Assembly (NCBI GenBank): GCA_964568355.1 | Contig: CAZMRK010000803.1 | Location: 1 to 28,870, forward strand | Length of the DNA stretch: 28,870 nt | Origin: JAJPJX01 sp964568355 | GTDB taxonomy: Bacteria; Acidobacteriota; Terriglobia; Bryobacterales; Bryobacteraceae | Direction of reading: 5' to 3' | Shown: piece after piece, positions 22,794-28,870 of the stretch | How positions within the stretch are numbered: the stretch's first letter is position 1 | How the letters are laid out: every line of letters starts with the position of its first letter | The notes under the pieces: generated by a model | Seen by the model: the letters and a program-made list of their open reading frames with translations, nothing else | Database searches by the model: none | Told to the model about the DNA's origin: nothing | Program-made: the position numbers and the translations under genes

Positions 22794-23912
22794 CTAGAAG
22801 GCGGCGCGGTACAGTTCCAATAAATCGTCCCGAGAGCAGGGCCGCGGATTCAACTGGTGGCAGCCGTCCTGGATAGCTTTATCGGCCAATGCGGGCAACT
22901 GCTCCTGCCGCACTGCGAAATCCCGGAGCCGCGGCGCGATTCCCACGGCGCGGTTCAGTTCGCGGACACGTTCCGCGATGTCTCCGCCGCCGAAGCGCGC
23001 GACCAACTCGCTCAAGCGCCCGGCTACGGCGGGCTTGTTGAACTCGAGGACGAACGGCAGCATCACGGCATTGGCGGTGCCATGGTGCATCCCGCAATCC
23101 GATGAGAGCGGGTGGGCCAGCGAGTGCGTGGCGCCAAGCCCTTTCTGGAAGGCGATGGCGCCCATGATGGAAGACATCATCATGTTCGAGCGCGCCTCCA
23201 GATCGGACGGCTGGGCCATGACTTTGGGTAGATTTTCCCAAGCGAAACGCGCACCCTCCAAGGCTACGGCGTCGCAGATCGGGTGGAACCCCACCGAGAT
23301 ATAAGCTTCGACGTTGTGCGTGAAGGCATCCATGCCGGTGCCGGCAGTGATGTGGGGAGGCAACGCGAGGGTCAGTTCGGGGTCGGCGATGGCCACGCTC
23401 GGGATCAGGTACGGGCTGAAGATGACCGTCTTGCGATTGGTGGCGGCCACAGTAATCACCGTGGAACGCGAAACCTCGCTGCCGGTACCGGAGGTGGTGG
23501 CAATGGCGATATGGGGCGGCAGGTTGGACGTAATGAATTGGGCGCCGTCCAACAGGTCGTCATATTCGGCGAGCGGCAACTGATGGGTTACCTTGAGCCG
23601 GATGGCTTTGGCCGCATCGAGCGGCGAGCCGCCTCCCAGCGCTACGAGGCAGTCACAGCCGTTGGCGCGATAGGCGGCCACGCCATCGAGCACATTTTTC
23701 TCCGTGGGATTCGGCTCAACTCCGGAGAAGATCACGGCGCGGGGCAGCAGCGCGGAAACCTTCTCGTAGACGCGAGTTCGCGCCAGTCCGGCGTCGGTGA
23801 CCAACAGAGGTTTGCGGAGGTTGCGCTGCTCCAGGATCTCGGGCAGGCGCTGGATGGTTCCCGGCCCGAACAAAATCGTGGTGGGGAAAGCAAACGTGGC
23901 TGTGCTCGTCAT
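22794..23912 (-). CDS. Iron-containing alcohol dehydrogenase
   Basis: A 372-residue group III (Fe-type) NAD(P)-dependent alcohol dehydrogenase. The nucleotide domain has LVALGGGSPLDAAKAI, the GGGSxxDxAK signature, and IAIATTSGTGSEVSRSTVIT. The metal domain has TGMDAFTHNVEAY (Asp and His four residues apart bind iron) and HSLAHPLSSDCGMHHGTANA, holding the other two histidine ligands. Members oxidise or reduce short alcohols and diols, so the substrate must come from context. It lies two bases after the glutamine-synthetase-like gene and is clearly cotranscribed, which suggests it works on the alcohol group of a gamma-glutamylated amine. Initiation at the ATG 23912 is supported by GAAG about 14 bases upstream. 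Confidence 0.94.
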   Translation of the reverse strand: MTSTATFAFPTTILFGPGTIQRLPEILEQRNLRKPLLVTDAGLARTRVYEKVSALLPRAVIFSGVEPNPTEKNVLDGVAAYRANGCDCLVALGGGSPLDAAKAIRLKVTHQLPLAEYDDLLDGAQFITSNLPPHIAIATTSGTGSEVSRSTVITVAATNRKTVIFSPYLIPSVAIADPELTLALPPHITAGTGMDAFTHNVEAYISVGFHPICDAVALEGARFAWENLPKVMAQPSDLEARSNMMMSSIMGAIAFQKGLGATHSLAHPLSSDCGMHHGTANAVMLPFVLEFNKPAVAGRLSELVARFGGGDIAERVRELNRAVGIAPRLRDFAVRQEQLPALADKAIQDGCHQLNPRPCSRDDLLELYRAAF

Positions 23913-23914
23913 AT

Positions 23915-25258
23915 TCAGATCGCTTCAAAATAGCGTTCCAGTTCCCAGTCCGTCACCGCGTTCTGAAACTGGCGGATCTCCCATTCGCGCGTGCGCGCGT
24001 AATGTTCCACGAACTCCGCGCCCAGCCAGCGCCGCGCCAGCGAGCTTTCGCGGAACAGGGCCGTGGCTTCTTCGAGGGTGCGGGGAAGGACCGGAGCATC
24101 GCCGGCGTAGGCGTTCACCTTAGGCGCCGGAAGCTCGATGCGGTGCTCAATGCCCTCGAGCCCTGCTGCCAGGGAGGCGGCCATGGCCAGATATGGATTG
24201 ATATCCGCACCGGTCAGCCGCAGTTCGATGCGCGTCGATTTTCGGCCGCCTGGAATCGCGCGTACCGCGGTGGTGCGATTGTCGAGTCCCCAGGTTGCAT
24301 TTACCGGCGCCCAGGCGCCCGGCACCGTCCGCTTATAAGAATTGATGGTGGGACAGAAGATCGCCATCAGCTCGGGCAGGTGCGTCACCAGGCCGGCCAT
24401 GTAGTGACTCATGAGCGGGGACATGCCTCCGCCATCTTCCGCGAACAGGTTGTAGCCATTGCGGTCCCAGAGACTCTGGTGCAAATGTCCACCGGATCCC
24501 GGCAGGTCCGCGTTCCACTTGGCCATGAAAGTGGGTTTCAATCCGTGGCGCGCGGCGATCTCTTTTACAGCGGTTTTGAACAGGGATGCCCGATCGGCTG
24601 CCTCGATGCCGGACTTCACTTCAATGGCCGCTTCGTAGACTCCGGGGCCGGTTTCGGTGTGCAGACCTTCGAGCGGAACGCGGAAGCCGGTCAGGTCATC
24701 CAGCATCTGCAGCACAAGCGCCGAATGTTCGGAGGCGCGCAGCACGCTATAGCCAAACATTCCGGGGCTCAGGGGCGTCAGGTTTCGGAAGCCTTTTTCC
24801 CGAAGGCTCTGGGAGGACTCGCGAAAGAAGAAGAATTCGTATTCGGCCGAGAAGCAGGCGTTATATTCGCTTTCCGCCGCCCGGTCCAGGACACTCTGGA
24901 AGACTTGCCGCGGCGCGATGGGCAGAGGGCGTCCTTCCGTCGTCACGAAATCCATCAGGAAGAACGCAGTGCCCGGCTCCCAGGGAATGAGGCGCAGCGT
25001 GTCGAGGTCGATGCGGCAGCGCGCGTCCGGATAGCCGGTGTGCCAGCCGGTGAACTGCCCGTTGTCGTACAGGCGGTCATTCACGTCCCAGCCGAAGATC
25101 ACATCGCAAAATCCGAGCTGAGACTCCGCCGCTGCCCAGAATTTATCGAGGCTGATGTACTTGCCGCGCAGGGTTGTATCGATATCGAAGGCTCCCAGCC
25201 GCACCCGGTGGATGCCGGCCCTCTCGAACTGCGCTCGAACGTCGCTGATGGTGGTCAC
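23915..25258 (-). CDS. Glutamine-synthetase-like gamma-glutamylamine ligase
   Basis: A 447-residue type I glutamine-synthetase homologue, likely joining glutamate to an amine rather than ammonia. ATP/metal residues are present: Glu139 and Glu141 in SAEYEFFFF, Glu202 and Glu209 in TETGPGVYEA, His258 in GSGGHLHQSL, Arg310 in NSYKRTVPG, and RIELR. But where true glutamine synthetase has PGYEAP with the ammonia-handling Glu, this protein has PGAWAP (Trp316). The ammonium-site FDGSS motif is replaced by FGWDVND. No typical adenylylation-tyrosine loop is seen. These traits fit the PuuA/GlnA4-like ligases. The start is a GTG overlapping the aldehyde dehydrogenase TGA (GTGA, 25255-25258), so the two are translationally coupled; a longer open frame upstream is antisense-like sequence. 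Confidence 0.9.
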   Translation of the reverse strand: MTTISDVRAQFERAGIHRVRLGAFDIDTTLRGKYISLDKFWAAAESQLGFCDVIFGWDVNDRLYDNGQFTGWHTGYPDARCRIDLDTLRLIPWEPGTAFFLMDFVTTEGRPLPIAPRQVFQSVLDRAAESEYNACFSAEYEFFFFRESSQSLREKGFRNLTPLSPGMFGYSVLRASEHSALVLQMLDDLTGFRVPLEGLHTETGPGVYEAAIEVKSGIEAADRASLFKTAVKEIAARHGLKPTFMAKWNADLPGSGGHLHQSLWDRNGYNLFAEDGGGMSPLMSHYMAGLVTHLPELMAIFCPTINSYKRTVPGAWAPVNATWGLDNRTTAVRAIPGGRKSTRIELRLTGADINPYLAMAASLAAGLEGIEHRIELPAPKVNAYAGDAPVLPRTLEEATALFRESSLARRWLGAEFVEHYARTREWEIRQFQNAVTDWELERYFEAI

Positions 25259-26733
25259 AAGGCGATCCAGACGGACTTCACGTTGGTGTATTGTTCGAGC
25301 GCGTGCGCGCCCAGGTCCCGGCCAAAGCCGCTCTGTTTGTATCCGCCAAATGGCGAGGCTGTGTCGAAGCCGTTGTAGGTGTTGATCCAGACCGAGCCGG
25401 CCTTGATCTCCCCGGCCATGCGATGCGCCAGTTGGATGTCGCTGGTCCAGACGGCCGAAACCAGCCCGTAGATGGTGCCGTTGGCGATCTCCACAGCTTC
25501 GCCGGCATTGGCGAAACGGATGGCGGACAGGACCGGGCCGAAGATCTCTTCCTGAGCGATCTTCATGGGCGGCCGGACCTCGGAAAAGATCGTGGGCTTG
25601 ACGAAGAAGCCTTTCTCCTTGCCGCCGGCCGTGTCCCGCTCGCCGCCACACAGCAGTTTGGCTCCCTCGGCGACTCCAGAGCGGATATAGTCCAGGATCT
25701 GGTTCATTTGTTTTTCCGAGATCTGCGAGCCCATCTGCGTGCTCTTATCCAGCGGGTCGCCTACCTTCAGCCGCTGTGCTCGCGACACGAGTTCCTCCAG
25801 AACGCGGTCGTGAATGTCCTGGTGCAGCAACAGGCGGGAGCCCGCGCTGCAAATCTCCCCCTTGTTGGCAAAGATGCCCCAGAAGGCTGATTTGATGGCG
25901 GCTTCGAGATTGCAGTCCGGGAAAATAATGTTGGGCGACTTCCCGCCCAGTTCCAGGCTGACCCGCTTCAGGTTGGTTTCGGCCGCTGCCGCCAGCAATC
26001 TGCGCGCGGTGCGGATACTGCCGGTGAAGCTGATCTTGTCGACGTCCATGTGCCGCCCCAGCGCCTCGCCCGCGGTGTGACCGTAGCCGGTCACGACGTT
26101 GAGGACGCCTTCCGGCACTCCCGCTTCGAGTGCGTATTCCGCCAGCTTCAGGGCAGTGAGCGGAGTCAGTTCCGAGGGCTTCAGCACCACCGAGCAACCG
26201 CAAGCCAAGGCCGGGGCCACTTTCCAGGCTGCAATTTGCAGCGGGTAGTTCCACGGGACGATGGCTCCCACCACGCCTACCGGCTCTCGCAGCGTATAGT
26301 TCAGAAACGGTCCATCGACCGGGATGGTTTCGCCGTAAAGCTTACGGACCCAGCCGGCATAGTAGCGGAAGGAATCGATGGCGGGCGCCACGTCGGCTCC
26401 CGCGGCCTCGCGCACGGTTTTGCCGTTTTCGAGCGACTCGAGCACCGCGAGTTCCTCCCGGTTGCGCTCCAGCAGGGCGGCCAGATCCCACAGAATCTTC
26501 TCTTTCTTGGAGGGATCCAGGGAACGCCAGGTCTTGCGCTCGAAACTGGCTCGCGCCGCGGCCACCGCGCGATCGACGTCGGCAGTGCCTGCATCGGGAA
26601 CGGTGGCCAGCAGTTCGCCTGTGGCCGGATTGCGGACTTCAATGGAATTGCCGCTTTCGGATTCTTCCCAGCGGCCGTTGATGAACAGTTTGCCGCTCCT
26701 TAGCTGCTGCTTCACCGCTTCGATCACACTCAT
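25255..26733 (-). CDS. NAD(P)-dependent aldehyde dehydrogenase
   Basis: A 492-residue aldehyde dehydrogenase of the betaine-aldehyde/PuuC-like group. PWNYPLQ (Asn162) and KPSELTPLTAL hold the cofactor. LELGGKSPNIIF contains the general base Glu261. NKGEICSAGSRL holds the nucleophile Cys295. EEIFGPV and NGTIYGLVSAVWT end the catalytic part. The substrate is not readable, but overlap by four bases with the ligase gene and closeness to an alcohol dehydrogenase suggest oxidation of a gamma-glutamyl aldehyde. The ATG at 26733 has GGGAGA ten bases upstream; the frame runs 21 codons further without family character. An 87-base spacer separates it from the permease gene. Confidence 0.95.
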   Translation of the reverse strand: MSVIEAVKQQLRSGKLFINGRWEESESGNSIEVRNPATGELLATVPDAGTADVDRAVAAARASFERKTWRSLDPSKKEKILWDLAALLERNREELAVLESLENGKTVREAAGADVAPAIDSFRYYAGWVRKLYGETIPVDGPFLNYTLREPVGVVGAIVPWNYPLQIAAWKVAPALACGCSVVLKPSELTPLTALKLAEYALEAGVPEGVLNVVTGYGHTAGEALGRHMDVDKISFTGSIRTARRLLAAAAETNLKRVSLELGGKSPNIIFPDCNLEAAIKSAFWGIFANKGEICSAGSRLLLHQDIHDRVLEELVSRAQRLKVGDPLDKSTQMGSQISEKQMNQILDYIRSGVAEGAKLLCGGERDTAGGKEKGFFVKPTIFSEVRPPMKIAQEEIFGPVLSAIRFANAGEAVEIANGTIYGLVSAVWTSDIQLAHRMAGEIKAGSVWINTYNGFDTASPFGGYKQSGFGRDLGAHALEQYTNVKSVWIAL

Positions 26734-26820
26734 CCGGAAATTCTCCCAGCGTGGCTCTCGAAGGATACAACAGCGCGGAGCGAGCCAGCAAACCAAACCG
26801 CCATTGGTGCTCCACCGCCT

Positions 26821-28299
26821 CTATTTCGCCGATTGGCCAGCGGCGTAATCCCGCCGCCTGGCCCACTCAGGCCCTTGGAACCTGCGCCGCACCACGGCAA
26901 AGTACAGCACCCCCAGCCCCACCAAGAGCCCGCCCAGAGTCTTGCCCGCCAATTCGTTGGGCGGCAGGACCAGCACGCAGCAAATGAAGGCGGAATACCC
27001 AATCGCGACCAGGTTGACGGCATCTCCGTAGCGTCCCATTCTCCACACCGCTTCGTAGGGCCAGGTGGAGCCGGCACGCCGCGCCCGCCATCCCAGTACC
27101 ACAGGAATGGTGTATGCCAGGTAGAGCGCCACGGTGCTCAGCGAGGTCACGATCGGGATGGCGCCGCTCCACACCATTGCGGCGAAAGAGGCTGCCACAC
27201 TCAGCCAGATGGCGGGCGCGGGCGTGCCGTGCCGTGTGCTGACCCCGCGCACGACCGGCGCCAGGGGAGTACCGTTGTCGCGCGCCAATGAATAGAGCGC
27301 GCGCGAGGCCGAGGTGATGCAGGAGAGCCCGCAAAACCACATCGCCATCGAGGCAAGAGCTGCCATGGCATTGCCTATCTTGGCCCCCAGCGCCGTCTGC
27401 AGAATCGCAATCACGGCCGGGATGGCGTCACCGTGTGCGTCTTTTGCGCTCAATGCTCCGGGGATGCTCTGGATGACCAGGGTTACGGCCAGGATCAGGC
27501 AGTAGCCTACCACGCCCGAAACGGCTACTGCCAGGACAATTCCCCACGGAGCGTGGCGCCGGGGATCGCGAGTTTCCTCCGCCATGTGGGCCGAGGCGTC
27601 AAAGCCCGTGTAGGTCCATTGCGCTTGCAGAAGTCCCAAAATAAAGGCCCACCAATAGGGTGATCGCCCGTTGCTGTTGGTGGCGTGCAGCAGGAATTCT
27701 ACCGGCTGCCTGGGGGCGAAAAACAGGAGGGCCGCTACCACGACCAACACTCCGGCGATATGCACCGTAACGCTCAGATCGTTCAGGATGGCGACCAACC
27801 GCACGCCGTAATGATTCATCACCCCCTGGGTTAGCAGGATGAAGCCGAACATCGCCAGCAGGTGGGTGCTGCTCGACGAGATGCCCAGAAAGGGCAGGAC
27901 AAACTGCGCGCAACTGTAGTTGATTCCCGCCTGGGCGGCAATCAACCCGAGGATGTTCAGCCAGGCGACCAGCCATCCCCAGCCGGGACTTCCCAGGTCA
28001 GATGCCCAATGGTACATCGCTCCGGCGGTGGGATAGGCGGAGCACAGTTCCGCCATACTGGCTGCTACCGCCAGAGTGAATACGGTGGCCAGCGGCCAGC
28101 CCAGCGTCATCTCCAGGGGACCGCCCATTTCCAGGCCGTAGCCGAACAGCGTCACCGCGCCGGTCAGGATGGAGATGATCGAAAAGGAGACGGCGAAATT
28201 CGAAAATCCGCCCATATTGCGAAACAGTTCCTGGGCGTAGCCGAATCTCCCGAGATCCACCCGGTCCTGGTCGGCGCGGTTCTGATGCCCCTCGTACAT
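26821..28299 (-). CDS. APC-superfamily permease, amino acid/choline transporter type
   Basis: An inner-membrane permease of about 492 residues with 12 hydrophobic helices. The start MYEGHQNRADQD...LGRFGYAQELFRNMGGFSNF followed by SFSIISILTG is characteristic of the amino acid/choline transporter branch (GABA and choline permeases). SAYPTAGAMYHWA (helix 3), GFDASAHMAEETRDPRRHAP (helix 6-7) and RALYSLARDNGTPLAP (loop 8-9) are family signatures. The likely substrate is a small amine or amino acid. The ATG at 28299 was chosen because GGAGGGG precedes it by nine bases; a GTG at 28353 is an alternative that would overlap the upstream gene by 14 bases. It leads the cluster with the aldehyde dehydrogenase, ligase and alcohol dehydrogenase. 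Confidence 0.92.
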   Translation of the reverse strand: MYEGHQNRADQDRVDLGRFGYAQELFRNMGGFSNFAVSFSIISILTGAVTLFGYGLEMGGPLEMTLGWPLATVFTLAVAASMAELCSAYPTAGAMYHWASDLGSPGWGWLVAWLNILGLIAAQAGINYSCAQFVLPFLGISSSSTHLLAMFGFILLTQGVMNHYGVRLVAILNDLSVTVHIAGVLVVVAALLFFAPRQPVEFLLHATNSNGRSPYWWAFILGLLQAQWTYTGFDASAHMAEETRDPRRHAPWGIVLAVAVSGVVGYCLILAVTLVIQSIPGALSAKDAHGDAIPAVIAILQTALGAKIGNAMAALASMAMWFCGLSCITSASRALYSLARDNGTPLAPVVRGVSTRHGTPAPAIWLSVAASFAAMVWSGAIPIVTSLSTVALYLAYTIPVVLGWRARRAGSTWPYEAVWRMGRYGDAVNLVAIGYSAFICCVLVLPPNELAGKTLGGLLVGLGVLYFAVVRRRFQGPEWARRRDYAAGQSAK

Positions 28300-28339
28300 G
28301 CGCTCCTGCCCCTCCGGCAATAGCGCCAGTATGTCCGAA

Positions 28340-28870
28340 CTAGTGCGCGCCACGCAAGCTGATCCCGACCAGTGCCAGGGTCAACCCGATCATGACGACC
28401 ACGGTGATCCACGAAACCAGGTTATAGCCGCGGGAGTTCGTCCATTCCTGCATCAGATCCTGTTTATTGATCAGCAGGACCATAAAAATCAGGACAAACG
28501 GCAGCAGCACACCATTGATGATCTGCGAAAGCAGGATCATCTGCACCAGGGGAAAGTTCGGAATCAGTACCACACCCGCACCGATCACAATCAAAAGGGT
28601 GTAGAGCCAGTAAAAAATGGGGGCTTCGCGGAACCGCTTGTTGACTCCCGCCTCGAAGCCCAGGCCCTCGCAGACCGAATAGGCCGTGGAGAGCGGCAGA
28701 ATGCAGGCGGCAAAGATCGAAGCATTGAACAGACCCGCGCTGAACAGCAGGAATGCATACTGGCCGAACGGGCGCAGACCCAGGGCTGCTTCGGCGGCAT
28801 CCTTGATATCGCGTGGGGCCACGCTGTAGATGGCGCCCGCGCATGCCACGATGATGAAAAAGGCAATCAG
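28340..28870 (-). CDS. NRAMP-family divalent metal transporter, C-terminal part
   Basis: The last 176 residues of a membrane protein; the frame is open to the right edge, so the start lies outside. The visible part has about five helices. LFNASIFAACILPLSTAYSVCEGLGFEAG and the later FPLVQMILLSQIINGVLLPF correspond to the seventh to tenth helices of NRAMP transporters, and the end runs LLINKQDLMQEWTNSRGYN before the last helix. NRAMP proteins import Mn, Fe or Mg ions with protons; the metal-binding DPGN motif of helix 1 is outside the window, so specificity is open. The TAG lies 41 bases before the chosen permease start. Confidence 0.88.
   Translation of the reverse strand: MIAFFIIVACAGAIYSVAPRDIKDAAEAALGLRPFGQYAFLLFSAGLFNASIFAACILPLSTAYSVCEGLGFEAGVNKRFREAPIFYWLYTLLIVIGAGVVLIPNFPLVQMILLSQIINGVLLPFVLIFMVLLINKQDLMQEWTNSRGYNLVSWITVVVMIGLTLALVGISLRGAH

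Noticed and set aside
24002..25378. 458-codon open frame on the plus strand
   Set aside because: Antisense to the ligase and the end of the aldehyde dehydrogenase gene; no start signal or domain.

Overview
The window is gene-dense, GC-rich bacterial chromosome. It holds 25 protein genes (23 complete, one cut by each edge), almost no spacer, and no tRNA, rRNA, CRISPR array or recognisable IS element. An acidobacterium of the Solibacter/Bryobacter type is the best guess. The clues are a very large Oar-like TonB-dependent receptor with an N-terminal carboxypeptidase-regulatory domain, the rpoN-hpf-rapZ gene order, a secreted phospholipase B-like Ntn hydrolase, a secreted P1-nuclease-like protein, and a sodium symporter paired with a tiny one-helix protein. 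This assignment is inference from gene content; no marker gene was compared.

Left part (1-6630): the end of pepA (leucyl aminopeptidase) converges on a small operon of an MFS organic-anion transporter and a secreted cupin-like protein. Divergent from these is glgC (ADP-glucose synthesis for glycogen), followed by a DedA membrane protein. The DedA gene overlaps tail to tail with a sodium:solute symporter gene, which is translationally coupled to a 45-codon membrane protein gene.

Middle part (6680-14000): a PhzF-family isomerase gene follows the cluster rpoN (sigma-54) - hpf (ribosome hibernation) - rapZ (P-loop adapter). Two copies of a palindromic REP-like repeat lie just after the phzF and rapZ stop codons. 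Upstream of rpoN is a secreted phospholipase B-like hydrolase, divergent from pyrF. pyrF runs tail to tail, with an unusually long overlap, into a P1-nuclease/phospholipase C-like gene that sits 5 bases after a TonB-dependent receptor gene.

Right part (17000-28870): a small CigR-like secreted protein, a DUF998-like membrane protein, a two-subunit B12-dependent methylmalonyl-CoA mutase, and a divergent phosphomannomutase/phosphoglucomutase. A three-helix membrane protein follows. The last block is a tight minus-strand cluster: NRAMP metal transporter (partial), APC-family permease, aldehyde dehydrogenase, glutamine-synthetase-like ligase, iron-type alcohol dehydrogenase and an unknown protein.

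The most interesting element is this last cluster. The ligase has Ala-Trp where true glutamine synthetases have the ammonia-handling Tyr-Glu. The next two enzymes are an alcohol and an aldehyde dehydrogenase, and a permease leads the set. Together they would fit uptake of an amino alcohol such as ethanolamine, gamma-glutamylation of its amine, and two-step oxidation of its alcohol to an acid, without the cobalamin-dependent ethanolamine lyase. Other points of note are the small symporter partner, a RapZ with glycine in place of the Walker A Ser/Thr, the repeat pair, and genes that look leaderless.

No stretch without a gene exceeds about 190 bases. The longest (21627-21810) shows only a ribosome binding site for the next gene.
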